In this document: positions 53,585-61,986 of the stretch, in pieces
Layout: each line of letters starts with the position of its first letter
How positions within the stretch are numbered: position 1 is the first letter of the stretch
NCBI RefSeq assembly: GCF_004362745.1
Contig: NZ_SNXY01000012.1
Coordinates: 90,640-154,639, forward strand
Direction: 5' to 3'
Source: Oharaeibacter diazotrophicus
Lineage (GTDB): Bacteria; Pseudomonadota; Alphaproteobacteria; Rhizobiales; Pleomorphomonadaceae
DNA: 64,000 nt
Program-made: the position numbers and the translations under genes
Notes under the pieces: model-generated
Seen by the model: only the letters and a program-made list of their open reading frames with translations
What the model was told of the DNA's origin: nothing
Databases searched by the model: none

Positions 53585-54664
53585 ATGACCACCGCCCACC
53601 TCAACCGGATCGGGACCGCGGTCCCGTCCCACGACGTCCACGGCACCTTCGTCGACTTCGCCGCAGGCCTGCTCGGCGAGCCGCGCAAGCAGGCCGTGTT
53701 CGCCCGCATGGCCGAGCGATCCGGCATCGAACACCGGCGCTCGCCGCTGAAGCCGACCGGCGCGGCCGGTGCCGCCATCGAGGCCGAGGCGTTCTACCGC
53801 CGCGGCTCCTTTCCCTCGACGGGCGAACGGATGCGCCTCTACGCCGCGTCTGCGCCGGACCTCGCCGTCGAGGCGGTCGCGGCGCTCGGGCCCGAGGAGG
53901 ACCTTTCCGGCGTCACCCACCTGATCGTCGTCAGCTGCACCGGCTTCACCGCGCCGGGGCTGGATCTCGAACTGGTCGCCCGGCTCGGGCTCGATCCCGG
54001 CGTCGAGCGCACCATCGTCGGCTTCATGGGCTGCTACGCCGGGATCAACGCGCTCCGGCTCGCCCGCCACATCGTCCGGTCCGACGCGGCCGCGCGGGTG
54101 TTGGTGGTCTGCCTCGAGCTCTGCACGCTGCATCTCCAGGAGACCGACGACCTCGAGCAGGTGCTGTCCTTCCTCGTCTTCGGCGACGGCTGCGCCGCCG
54201 CGCTGGTCTCGGCGGAGCCGACCGGCATCGCGCTCGACCGCTTCCGCACCCTGCTGTCGCCCGAGGACCCCGGTCTGATCACCTGGACGATCGGCGACGG
54301 CGGCTTCGAGATGGTGCTGTCCGGCAAGGTGCCGGCGGCGGTGTCGCGGGCGCTCGCCGCCCACGGCCGCGACCTCTTCGGCAATGCCGCGCCGGAGGAC
54401 GTGCCGCTGTGGGCCGTCCACCCGGGCGGACGCTCGGTGCTCGACGCCGTCGAGGCCGCCTTCGCGCTGCCGGCGGACCGGCTCGCCGCCTCGCGCGGGG
54501 TGCTCCGGCGCTACGGCAACATGTCGTCGGCGAGCGTGCTGTTCGTGCTCGCCGACGTGCTCGCGGCGCGCCCGGCGGCGGGGGAGGCTGGCTTCGCCTG
54601 CGCCTTCGGGCCGGGCCTCACCGCCGAGACGATGCACTTCCGCGTCGCGGGAGGGCACGCATGA
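53585..54664 (+). CDS. Type III polyketide synthase (chalcone/stilbene synthase family)
   Basis: 359 residues; GAGGAG lies nine bases before ATG 53585. The catalytic triad is present: Cys150 in GFMGCYAG, His279 in WAVHPGGRS, Asn312 in YGNMSSAS. SCTGFTAPGLD is the other family block. It condenses malonyl-CoA units on an acyl-CoA starter to give an alkylpyrone, alkylresorcinol or phloroglucinol-type product; the starter cannot be read from sequence. Its stop overlaps the methyltransferase start (ATGA), and an FAD reductase follows, forming a three-gene biosynthetic operon. A hairpin (53526-53544) lies in the leader. Confidence 0.92.
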   Translation: MTTAHLNRIGTAVPSHDVHGTFVDFAAGLLGEPRKQAVFARMAERSGIEHRRSPLKPTGAAGAAIEAEAFYRRGSFPSTGERMRLYAASAPDLAVEAVAALGPEEDLSGVTHLIVVSCTGFTAPGLDLELVARLGLDPGVERTIVGFMGCYAGINALRLARHIVRSDAAARVLVVCLELCTLHLQETDDLEQVLSFLVFGDGCAAALVSAEPTGIALDRFRTLLSPEDPGLITWTIGDGGFEMVLSGKVPAAVSRALAAHGRDLFGNAAPEDVPLWAVHPGGRSVLDAVEAAFALPADRLAASRGVLRRYGNMSSASVLFVLADVLAARPAAGEAGFACAFGPGLTAETMHFRVAGGHA

Positions 54665-55395
54665 CCGGCTTCTCCGCGGCGGCGCGCTCGAACGAGCCGG
54701 AGTGGATGGACGACGGCACGGTGCCCTACGAGGTGTTCCGCGCCCTCCTCGCCGACCTCGAGCGCGTCAACCGGCTGAGCCTCGGCTACCGGCCGACGCT
54801 CGCTTTCCTCGACCGCCTCGCCCGCGCCGGCAGGCTGCCGGCCGGCCGGCCGCTCGCGGTGCTCGACATCGGTTCGGGCCGCGGCGACGGCCTCCGGGCG
54901 ATCGCGCGCTGGGCGGCCCGGCGCGGGGTGGCGGTGCGGCTCACCGGCGTCGACCTCAGTCCCTGGTCGACCAGGGCTGCTCGGGAGGCGGCCGCCGCCG
55001 ATCCGGCCGGGGAAGGGATCGACTTCGTCACCGCCGACGCCTTCGCCCACATGGCGGCGATGGCCGAGCCGCCGGACGTGGTGGTGTCCGGCCTCTTCAC
55101 CCATCACCTCGACGACGCCGCGCTGGTGCGTTTCCTGGCGGCGATGGAGCGGCACGCGGCGCTCGGCTGGTTCGTCAACGACCTCCACCGCCACGCGGTC
55201 AGCTACCACGGCTTCGCACTGCTCTCGCGGCTCTTGCGCATGCACCGCTTCGTCGTCCACGACGGCACCGTGTCGATCGCCCGCGGCTTCGTCGCCGCCG
55301 ACTGGCACCGCCTCCTCGCCGCCGCCGGCGTCGAGGGTGCGTCGGTGACCTGGTGGATGCCGTTCCGGCTCTGCGTCTCCCGGGTGAATCCGTGA
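54661..55395 (+). CDS. SAM-dependent methyltransferase of the polyketide operon
   Basis: 244 residues; ATG 54661 overlaps the synthase stop. The SAM-binding motif is VLDIGSGRGDGLRAIARWA (about 67-85), followed by GVDLSPWSTRAAR, DFVTADAF and the post-motif segment VVVSGLFTHHLDD. The C-terminus has a hydrophobic WWMPFRLCVSRV ending. It probably methylates the polyketide (O- or C-methylation). Coupled by overlaps to both neighbours, so the three proteins are made together. Confidence 0.85.
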   Translation: MTGFSAAARSNEPEWMDDGTVPYEVFRALLADLERVNRLSLGYRPTLAFLDRLARAGRLPAGRPLAVLDIGSGRGDGLRAIARWAARRGVAVRLTGVDLSPWSTRAAREAAAADPAGEGIDFVTADAFAHMAAMAEPPDVVVSGLFTHHLDDAALVRFLAAMERHAALGWFVNDLHRHAVSYHGFALLSRLLRMHRFVVHDGTVSIARGFVAADWHRLLAAAGVEGASVTWWMPFRLCVSRVNP

Positions 55396-56480
55396 GCGCG
55401 GCCGACGTGATCGTCGCCGGCGGGGGGCCGGCCGGGGCGGCGGCGGCGATCGGCCTCGCCGCCGCGGGGTGCCGGGTCGTCGTGGTCGAGCGGAGCACGG
55501 GGCCCGAGGACAAGGTCTGCGGCGAGTTCCTGAGCGGGGAGACCATGACGCTCGCCGCCCGGCTCGGCGTCGACGTCGCCGGCCTCGGGGCGCGGCCGAT
55601 CGGCCGGGTCGGCGTGCCCGGCGGGGCGGCGGTGCGCTCGGTCGCGCTGCCCTTCGCGGCCGCCGGGCTGTCGCGCCGGCGCCTCGACGAGGCGCTGCTC
55701 GCCCGCGCCGCGGCCGCGGGAGCGGAGATCCTGCGCGGCGGCGCGGTGCGCGGCTTCGCCGTCGACGCGGACGGCGCCACGGTGACGCTCGACGGCGGCC
55801 GGGTGCTGGCGGCGCGGCGGCTGGTGGTCGCCACCGGCAAGCACGACCTGCGCGACCACCACCGGCCGCAGGGGCCGCAGGGCGACCTCGTCGGCTTCAA
55901 GATGCACTACGCACCCGCCGATCCGTCGGCGCTCGACGGCCGTGTCGATCTCCTCGGACTTCCCGGCGGCTACGCCGGGCTGCAGCGGATCGAGGACGGG
56001 CTGGTCAACCTCTGCCTGCTGGTCGGCCGCGACCGGCTCGCCGCCGCCGGCGGCTTCGACGGCGTCGTCGCCGACCTCGTCCGGCGGACGCCAGCGCTGG
56101 CCGGGCTCCTGGCACGGCCGGTGCTGCCGCGACCGCTGGCGATCGCGCGGCTGCCCTACGGCTTCGTCCGCCGCCGGGCCGACGGGGTCCGCTGGGTCGG
56201 CGATCAGGCGGCGGTGATCCCGAGCTTCACCGGTGACGGCATGGCGATCGCGCTCTGGACCGGCACCGAGGCGGCGGCCTCGATCCTCGCCGGCGAGACC
56301 ACCGACGCTTTCCAGGCCCGGGTGGCGGCGACGCTCGCCGGGCAGGTCGGCCGCGCCGCCGCGGTGTCGCGGCTGATGGTGCGGCCGTGGTTCCAGACGC
56401 TGGCCGCGACCGCCGCCGCCCGGCTTCCGGGTCTCGCTCGGGCGCTGGCACGGACCACGCGCCTGCCGGTGGCGGTGTGA
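55392..56480 (+). CDS. FAD-dependent oxidoreductase (geranylgeranyl reductase-like) of the polyketide operon
   Basis: 362 residues from GTG 55392, overlapping the methyltransferase stop (GTGA). An FAD dinucleotide-binding motif opens the protein (VIVAGGGPAGAAAAIGLAA, residues 5-23). DKVCGEFLSGETM and VGDQAAVIPSFTGDGMAIAL are the second and third FAD-contacting blocks of the geranylgeranyl reductase/aromatic hydroxylase group. It likely hydroxylates or reduces the methylated polyketide, giving a quinone-like or pyrone product. No export gene is adjacent. Confidence 0.85.
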   Translation: MSAADVIVAGGGPAGAAAAIGLAAAGCRVVVVERSTGPEDKVCGEFLSGETMTLAARLGVDVAGLGARPIGRVGVPGGAAVRSVALPFAAAGLSRRRLDEALLARAAAAGAEILRGGAVRGFAVDADGATVTLDGGRVLAARRLVVATGKHDLRDHHRPQGPQGDLVGFKMHYAPADPSALDGRVDLLGLPGGYAGLQRIEDGLVNLCLLVGRDRLAAAGGFDGVVADLVRRTPALAGLLARPVLPRPLAIARLPYGFVRRRADGVRWVGDQAAVIPSFTGDGMAIALWTGTEAAASILAGETTDAFQARVAATLAGQVGRAAAVSRLMVRPWFQTLAATAAARLPGLARALARTTRLPVAV

Positions 56481-56550
56481 GCGCCGCCGCTTGCCTCGGC
56501 GGGGTCCCCGGCCTATGGCTCGACGGTGCGCGCGGGAGCGGAGGATCGCC

Positions 56551-57072
56551 ATGGTCAGGATCGGGATCGTCACGGTGTCGGATCGGGCGAGCCGCGGCGA
56601 GTACGCCGACGAGAGCGGCCCGGCGATCGCGGCCTGGCTCGCGCGGGCGGTGACGAGCCCCTACGAGACGCTGGTGCGGGTGGTGCCGGACGGCGTCGCC
56701 AGCGTCGGCGACACGCTGGTGGCCCTCGCCGACGAGGACGGCTGCGACCTCGTGCTGACCACCGGCGGCACCGGTCCGTCGCCGCGCGACCTGACGCCGG
56801 AGGCGATGGCGGCGGTGGTCGAGAAGGAACTGCCGGGCTTCGGCGAGCTGATGCGGCGGATCAGCCTCGAGAAGGTGCCGACCGCGATCCTGTCGCGGCA
56901 GACCGCCGGGATCCGCGGCAGCACGCTGATCGTCAACCTGCCGGGCAAGCCGGGCTCGATCCGGGTCTGCCTCGACGCGGTGTTCCCGGCCGTGCCCTAC
57001 TGCCTCGACCTGATCGGCGCCGGCCGGATCGAGACCGATCCGTCGGTCTGTGCCGCCTTCCGGCCGGCCTGA
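56551..57072 (+). CDS. mogA: Molybdopterin adenylyltransferase MogA
   Basis: 173 residues from ATG 56551, with GGAGG seven bases upstream. MogA adenylates molybdopterin so that Mo can be inserted. The MoaB/Mog signatures are present: IGIVTVSDRASRGEYADESG at the N-terminus and LTTGGTGPSPRDLTPEAM, then NLPGKPGSIRVCLDAVFPAV. Length is normal. It precedes a ModE-like regulator by 23 bases and faces the modABC operon, so the region is a molybdenum locus. Confidence 0.93.
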   Translation: MVRIGIVTVSDRASRGEYADESGPAIAAWLARAVTSPYETLVRVVPDGVASVGDTLVALADEDGCDLVLTTGGTGPSPRDLTPEAMAAVVEKELPGFGELMRRISLEKVPTAILSRQTAGIRGSTLIVNLPGKPGSIRVCLDAVFPAVPYCLDLIGAGRIETDPSVCAAFRPA

Positions 57073-57095
57073 TTCCAACGGGAGATCGACCGCCG

Positions 57096-57539
57096 ATGAC
57101 CCGCGAGGCGCGACGGACGGCGACGGCGGAGGCCCGTGACGGCGCGGACGCGGCCGGCCCCTTGGACGCGCCCGGCCTCAAGCTCCGGATCGACTTTGCC
57201 GGCGGCGCGCGTATCGGGCCGGGCAAGATCGACCTCCTGGAGGCGGTGGCGCGCACCGGCTCGATCACGGCGGCGGGCCGTGCGCTCGGCATGTCCTACC
57301 GCCGCGCCTGGCTGCTGCTCGACGCGCTGAACCGCACCTTCGACACCCCGGTCGTCGCGACCGCCGCCGGCGGGGCGGGCGGCGGCGGCGCCGAGGTCAC
57401 GCCCTTCGGCCTCGAGTTGATCGCGGCCTATCGCGCGCTCCAGGCCGACTGCGCCGCGCTGGCGGCGGCGCGCTTCGGCGTCTACGCGGCCCGCCTCGCG
57501 CCGGACGCGCCCACGACCGACGCCCTCGGCGGGGATTGA
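57096..57539 (+). CDS. ModE-like winged-helix regulator without molybdate-binding domain
   Basis: 147 residues. The N-terminal LysR-like winged helix is clear: ARIGPGKIDLLEAVARTGSI, then AAGRALGMSYRRAWLLLDAL, the DNA-recognition helix of the ModE family, and VTPFGLELIAAYRAL. The C-terminal Mop domains that bind molybdate in E. coli ModE are absent, as in many alphaproteobacterial short ModE/MopB-like regulators. A GC-rich Gly/Ala loop (ATAAGGAGGGGA) sits in the wing. It is the likely reader of the Mo-box-like palindrome before modA (inference). Confidence 0.85.
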   Translation: MTREARRTATAEARDGADAAGPLDAPGLKLRIDFAGGARIGPGKIDLLEAVARTGSITAAGRALGMSYRRAWLLLDALNRTFDTPVVATAAGGAGGGGAEVTPFGLELIAAYRALQADCAALAAARFGVYAARLAPDAPTTDALGGD

Positions 57540-57566
57540 CGACCCGCGCGCGCCGGCACGCCCCCG

Positions 57567-58649
57567 TCAGACCTGAAAGCGCTCGTCGAGGGCGACGGCC
57601 TTGACCAGGGCGTGGACGCGGTCGCCGGCGTCGAGGCCTAGGTCGTCGACCGCTTTGCGGGTGACGACGGCGGTGAGCACGTCGCCGCCGTCGAGGCGGA
57701 CGTCGACGGTGGCGTTCGGTCCGGCGCCGGTCGCGACCGCGTCGACCGTGCCGGCGAGGGCGGTGCGGATGGTGACGTTGCGCGGCAGGCTGGTGGCGAG
57801 CGCGACGTCGGTGCCGCGGACGACGACGCGGACGGCGCGGCCGGGGGCGTCGATGGCGCCCGACAGCCAGATCGTGCCGGCGGGGTGGCGGACCGGCGTG
57901 AGGCCGTAGGCGGCGTCGACCTCGCCGATCCGGCCGGTCAGCACCGAAGCGACGGCGAAGCGGTCGCCGGCGACGCCGCGGCTCGGCTTCAGCACGTCGT
58001 CCGGCGCGCCGACGGCGGCGACGCGGCCGCGGTCGAGCACGACGACGCGGTCGGCGAGACGGGCGACCTCCTCGACGGCGTGGGAGACGTAGAGGATCGG
58101 GATCGCGAATTCGTCGCGCAGGCGCTCGATCAGCGGCAGGATCTCGAGGCGGCGCTCGAGGTCGAGGGCGGCGAGCGGCTCGTCCATCAGGAGCAGCCGC
58201 GGCGAGGCCATCAGGGCGCGGCCGATCGCGACGCGCTGGCGCTCGCCGCCGGACAGCGTCGCCGGGCGGCGGCCCAGCAGGGCGCCGATGCCGAGGGTGT
58301 CCACGACTGGGCCGAGTTCGACCCGGCGTTCGGCGGGCGGCGCGAACCAGCGGCCGAACAGGAGGTTCGACCGGACGCTGAAATGCGGGAACAGCAGCGA
58401 ATCCTGGAACACCACGCCGACCCGGCGGCGGTGGCGCGGGACGTGGATGCCGGCCGCGGTGTCGACCAGCACGCGCTCGCCGAGGGCGATCCGGCCGCGG
58501 TCGGGCCGGACGAGGCCGGCGACAAGGCCGATCACCGTCGACTTGCCCGAGCCGGACGGTCCGAACAGCGCGGTGATGCCGGCGCCGCCGGCGAAGGCGG
58601 CCTCGAGGCGGAAGTCGCCCTGGGCGTGCGCGACGTCGACCGCGATCAC
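57567..58649 (-). CDS. modC: Molybdate ABC transporter ATP-binding protein
   Basis: 360 residues from GTG 58649, overlapping the modB stop (GTGA); an upstream ATG at 58682 would add 11 residues. Walker A GPSGSGKST, Q-loop VVFQDSLLFPHFSV, signature LSGGERQRVAIGRAL, Walker B LLLMDEPLAALD, switch VSHAVEEVARL. The C-terminal about 125 residues include a TOBE/Mop-type domain (NVTIRTALAGTVDAVATG, VTRKAVDDLGLDAGD), which binds molybdate and gives feedback control in this family. It drives import of molybdate with ModB and ModA. Confidence 0.93.
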   Translation of the reverse strand: MIAVDVAHAQGDFRLEAAFAGGAGITALFGPSGSGKSTVIGLVAGLVRPDRGRIALGERVLVDTAAGIHVPRHRRRVGVVFQDSLLFPHFSVRSNLLFGRWFAPPAERRVELGPVVDTLGIGALLGRRPATLSGGERQRVAIGRALMASPRLLLMDEPLAALDLERRLEILPLIERLRDEFAIPILYVSHAVEEVARLADRVVVLDRGRVAAVGAPDDVLKPSRGVAGDRFAVASVLTGRIGEVDAAYGLTPVRHPAGTIWLSGAIDAPGRAVRVVVRGTDVALATSLPRNVTIRTALAGTVDAVATGAGPNATVDVRLDGGDVLTAVVTRKAVDDLGLDAGDRVHALVKAVALDERFQV

Positions 58650-59335
58650 CGGCCGCCCCCCGGGGCGCGGCGGGCGATCCATTCGGAGACGACCAGGGCG
58701 GACAGGCCGATCAGTACGGCCACCAGCGTCAACGCCATCGCCTCGCCGTCGCCGTCCGGCGTCTGGGTGGCGGTGTAGATCGCGGCGGCGATGGTGCGGG
58801 TCTCGCCGGGGATGTTGGAGACGAAGGTGATGGTGGCGCCGAATTCGCCGAGCGCCTTGGCGAAGGCGAGGGTGGCACCGACCAGGATGCCCGGCAGCGA
58901 CAGCGGCAGGGTGACGAGCGCGAAGGTGGCGAGCGGGCCGGCGCCGAGCGTGCCGGCGGCGCGCTCGAGGCGGACGTCGACCGCCTCCATCGAGAGGCGG
59001 ATCGCGCGCACCATCAGCGGGAAGGCCATCACCGCGGCGGCGAGCACGGCGCCGGTCCAGCGGAAGGCGAGCACGACGCCGAAGGCGCTCTCCAGGAAGC
59101 CGCCGATCGGGCCGCGCCGGCCGAACAGCAGCAGAAGGACGTAGCCGGTCACCACCGGCGGCAGCACCAACGGCAGCTGGACCAGCCCCTCGACCAGCGT
59201 CCGGCCGCGGAAGGTCCCGCGCGACAGCGCGAAGGCCACCGCGATCGCCACCGGCAGGCTGACCAGCGTCGACACGGCGGCGATCCGGAAGGACAGCGCG
59301 ATCGCGGTCCAGGCTTCTGGCGAGAGGGCGGTCAT
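58646..59335 (-). CDS. modB: Molybdate ABC transporter permease
   Basis: 229 residues with five to six membrane helices (FRIAAVSTLVSLPVAIAVAF, LPLVLPPVVTGYVLLLLFG). The EAA loop that contacts ModC is LPLSLPGILVGATLAFAKAL followed by GEFGATITF, and PGETRTIAAAIYTATQTPDG is the ModB-specific ending. Coupled to modC. Upstream, modA is separated by a 194-base gap holding two palindromic repeats, so modBC may be expressed at a different level from modA. Confidence 0.94.
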   Translation of the reverse strand: MTALSPEAWTAIALSFRIAAVSTLVSLPVAIAVAFALSRGTFRGRTLVEGLVQLPLVLPPVVTGYVLLLLFGRRGPIGGFLESAFGVVLAFRWTGAVLAAAVMAFPLMVRAIRLSMEAVDVRLERAAGTLGAGPLATFALVTLPLSLPGILVGATLAFAKALGEFGATITFVSNIPGETRTIAAAIYTATQTPDGDGEAMALTLVAVLIGLSALVVSEWIARRAPGGGR

Positions 59336-59378
59336 CGGGCGGGCGGGATCCGGCGGGCGAGGTCAGGCGTCGAGCCTA

Positions 59379-59488
59379 GAGCGCTTTCCGACCTGATGGA
59401 ATCGTCAGGTCGATGGGAAACCGCTCCAGCTTCAAAAGCCGGAGCATTCTCCGACCAGATCGTGCAAAGTGGTCGGATAATGCTCCGG
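59379..59488. repeat. Two adjacent REP-like palindromes between modA and modB
   Basis: First palindrome 59379-59426: outer arms GAGCGCTTTCC/GGGAAACCGCTC, inner arms GACCTGA/TCAGGTC. Second palindrome 59439-59488: 19-bp arms with one mismatch around a 12-base loop. Both resemble dispersed intergenic palindromes common in Hyphomicrobiales. They lie within the modABC operon and could form mRNA hairpins that protect or attenuate. Confidence 0.7.
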
Positions 59489-59529
59489 AACACCGCCCGC
59501 CGCCTGTGAAACCGCGATCGACGGGGCCG

Positions 59530-60309
59530 TCACTTCGCGTCCGTGAAGCCCTGGTCGAGCAGGATCGCGTGGCCCGGGCCGGTCTCGACGTAGGCGAGGA
59601 ACGCGGCCGCGCCGGCCGGGTCGGCGGACGACTTCGTCACCGCGGCCGGGTAGACGATCGGCTTGTGGCTGTCCGCGGGGAAGGTGGCGAGCACCTTCAC
59701 CTTCGGCTCGACCTTCGCGTCGGTGGCGTAGACGATGCCGGCGGCGGCCTCGCCGGTGGCGACCAGGGCGAGGGCGGCGCGCACGCTCTCGACCGGCGCG
59801 AACTTCGCCTCGACCGTGCCGAGGATGCCGAGCGCGGTCAGCGCCTCGACGGCATAGGCGCCGGCCGGCACCGACTTCGGCTCGCCGACGGCGAGGCGGC
59901 CGTCGCCGAGGAGGCCGGCGAGGTCGGCGCCCTCGGCGAGGTCGATCGCGGCGGTCGAATCGACCGGAGCGATCAGGACGAGGGAATTGCCGGCGAGCAC
60001 GGTGCGGCTCGCCGGGTCGATCTGGCCGGCCTTGTCCAGGTAGTCCATCCACTTCAGGTCCGCCGAGACGAAGACGTCCGCCGGCGCGCCCGATTCGATC
60101 TGCTTGGCGAGCGGGCCGGAGGCGGCGTAGCTGATCACCAGCGTCTTGCCGCTCTCCTGCTCGAAGCCGGGCTTGGCGGCGTCGAGCACGTTCTTCAGCG
60201 ACGCCGCGGCGAAGACGGTGACGGTGCCCTCGGCGAGGGCGGCGTTCACCGCCCCGACGAGCGTGAGCGAGGCGGCGGCGACGGCGAGGAACTGGCGGCG
60301 GAACAGCAT
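59530..60309 (-). CDS. modA: Molybdate ABC transporter substrate-binding protein
   Basis: 259 residues from ATG 60309 (MLFRRQFLAVAAAS...). A signal peptide (FLAVAAASLTLVGAVNAALA) precedes the mature protein, which starts GTVTVFAAASLKNVLD; the AAASL oxyanion-binding loop is the ModA signature. Other ligand-site segments are ISYAASGPLAKQIESGAPAD and AGIVYATDAKVEPKVKV. It binds molybdate (or tungstate) in the periplasm. It is the first gene of modABC, with a Mo-box-like palindrome 55 bases before its start. Confidence 0.93.
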   Translation of the reverse strand: MLFRRQFLAVAAASLTLVGAVNAALAEGTVTVFAAASLKNVLDAAKPGFEQESGKTLVISYAASGPLAKQIESGAPADVFVSADLKWMDYLDKAGQIDPASRTVLAGNSLVLIAPVDSTAAIDLAEGADLAGLLGDGRLAVGEPKSVPAGAYAVEALTALGILGTVEAKFAPVESVRAALALVATGEAAAGIVYATDAKVEPKVKVLATFPADSHKPIVYPAAVTKSSADPAGAAAFLAYVETGPGHAILLDQGFTDAK

Positions 60310-60364
60310 GCGGACACCCCCGGGCATCGATCGGATGGAACGGCGCCGGGCGTGACGGTCTCGG

Positions 60365-60388
60365 CGCTATGTCCGAACGGATATAGCG
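60365..60388 (-). promoter_or_regulatory. Mo-box-like palindrome (ModE operator) upstream of modA
   Basis: A 24-bp dyad: half-site CGCTATGTCCG (60365-60375), centre AA, half-site CGGATATAGCG (60378-60388), symmetric apart from one base pair. It resembles ModE/MopA Mo-boxes (CGxTAT...ATAxCG). Binding of the regulator when Mo is plentiful would repress modABC. Confidence 0.65.
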
Positions 60389-60538
60389 AATACGGGGGCG
60401 GTGCAACCACGTCGCCGGAGCGGCGAAGGGCGAAAGTCCCAGTCGGACCGTAGGCGGCGCCTCCGGCGAGCAGGGACGATGTCCGATTGGATCGTTTCAC
60501 GATTGTCTTGTATCGGTTCAACATGCTAGCATCCGATC

Positions 60539-60552
60539 TGTAATCGATTGCA
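60539..60552 (+). promoter_or_regulatory. LacI-family operator candidate before the beta-glucosidase gene
   Basis: TGTAATCGATTGCA fits the LacI/GalR consensus TGxAAxCGxTTxCA and lies 48 bases before the start. A second short palindrome, ATGCTAGCAT, is just upstream (60522-60531). Confidence 0.5.
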
Positions 60553-60599
60553 GAAACCGCCTGCGCGCGCCGGAAACCTCACGAGCCGAGGACGATCCG

Positions 60600-61955
60600 A
60601 TGACCCGACCCGACCTCGCCGCCCGCCTGCCCGCCGACTTCGTGTTCGGCGTCGCCACCGCGGCCTATCAGATCGAGGGATCCGTCGACGCCGACGGCCG
60701 TGCGCCGTCGATCTGGGACGCCTTCTCGCGGATCCCCGGGCGCGTCGTGAACGGCGACACCGGCGACGTCGCCTGCGACCACTACCGACGCTGGCGCGGC
60801 GACGTCGACCTGATCGCCTCGCTCGGCGTCGACGCCTACCGCTTCTCGGTCGCGTGGCCGCGGGTGGTGCCGGACGGTCGCGGCGCCGTCGCCGAGGCCG
60901 GGCTCGCCTTCTACGACCGGCTGGTCGACGCCCTGCTCGAGAAGGGCGTCCGTCCCTACGCCACGCTCTACCACTGGGACCTGCCGATCGCGCAGTTCGG
61001 CCGCGGCGGCTGGTGCGCCCGCGACACCGCCCACGCCTTCGCCGACTACGCCGACGTGGTCGCGCGCCGGCTCGGCGACCGGCTCGCCGGCGTGATGACG
61101 CTGAACGAGCCGTGGTGCGCCGCCTTCCTCGGCCATCTCTACGGCGTCCACGCCCCGGGCGAGCGCAGCCTGCCGGCGACGCTCGCCGCCGTCCACACGC
61201 TGAACCTCGCCCACGGCCTCGCCACCGCCGCCGTGCGCGCGGCGGCCCCGGGCGTGCCGGTCGGCATCGTGCTGAACGCCAAGTCGATCTACCCCTCGAG
61301 CGACACCGAGGCCGACCGGGCCGCGGCCGAGCGCTACGACGCCTTCCACAACGGCGTCTTCGCCGAACCGATCTTCGCCGGCCGCTACCCGGCGGCGGTG
61401 GTCGAGGCGCTCGGGCCGGCGATGCCGGAGATCCGCGACGGCGACCTCGCCGCGATCGCCGCGCCGCTCGACTTCCTCGGCATCAACTACTACACGCCCG
61501 ACCGCGTCCACGCCGACCCGACGCTGGCCTTCCCGGCGGCGGCGCAGTGGCATCCGCCCAAGGTGCCGCGTACCGCGATGGGCTGGGAGATCGCGCCCGA
61601 GGGCCTGACCCATCTCCTCGCCGACATGGCGCGGCGCTGGCGGCTGCCGCCGGTCTACGTCACCGAGAACGGCGCCGCCTTCGACGACGCGGTGGTCGAC
61701 GGCCGCGTCGACGACCCGGACCGGCTCGCCTATGTCGAGGCCCATCTCCACACCCTCGCCGACGCGATCGACGCCGGGGTCGACGTCCGCGGCTACTTCG
61801 CGTGGAGCCTGATGGACAACTACGAGTGGGCCGAGGGCTACGCCAAGCGCTTCGGCATCGTCCACGTCGACTACGACACCCAGGTCCGCACGCCGAAGGC
61901 GAGCGCGCTCTGGTTCCGTGACCTCGCGAACGCGGTCCGCGCCCGTCGCGGCTGA
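60600..61955 (+). CDS. bglA: GH1 beta-glucosidase
   Basis: 451 residues; GAGGA lies before ATG 60600. GH1 landmarks: FVFGVATAAYQIEGS at the N-terminus, the acid/base glutamate in MTLNEPWCAAF (about residue 166), and the nucleophile glutamate in VYVTENGAAFDD (about 356). YFAWSLMDNYEWAEGY is near the end. No signal peptide, so it hydrolyses imported cellobiose or other beta-glucosides in the cytoplasm. It stands alone, with a LacI-type operator candidate in front and a hairpin behind. The sugar transporter and regulator are not in the window. Confidence 0.93.
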   Translation: MTRPDLAARLPADFVFGVATAAYQIEGSVDADGRAPSIWDAFSRIPGRVVNGDTGDVACDHYRRWRGDVDLIASLGVDAYRFSVAWPRVVPDGRGAVAEAGLAFYDRLVDALLEKGVRPYATLYHWDLPIAQFGRGGWCARDTAHAFADYADVVARRLGDRLAGVMTLNEPWCAAFLGHLYGVHAPGERSLPATLAAVHTLNLAHGLATAAVRAAAPGVPVGIVLNAKSIYPSSDTEADRAAAERYDAFHNGVFAEPIFAGRYPAAVVEALGPAMPEIRDGDLAAIAAPLDFLGINYYTPDRVHADPTLAFPAAAQWHPPKVPRTAMGWEIAPEGLTHLLADMARRWRLPPVYVTENGAAFDDAVVDGRVDDPDRLAYVEAHLHTLADAIDAGVDVRGYFAWSLMDNYEWAEGYAKRFGIVHVDYDTQVRTPKASALWFRDLANAVRARRG

Positions 61956-61960
61956 TCCGC

Positions 61961-61986
61961 GGCGTCCGGCGCCCCGGCCGGACGCC
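61961..61986 (+). terminator. Hairpin after the beta-glucosidase gene
   Basis: A perfect 10-bp stem (61961-61970 with 61977-61986) with a 6-base loop, five bases after the stop; no T-run. Probable terminator. Confidence 0.5.
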
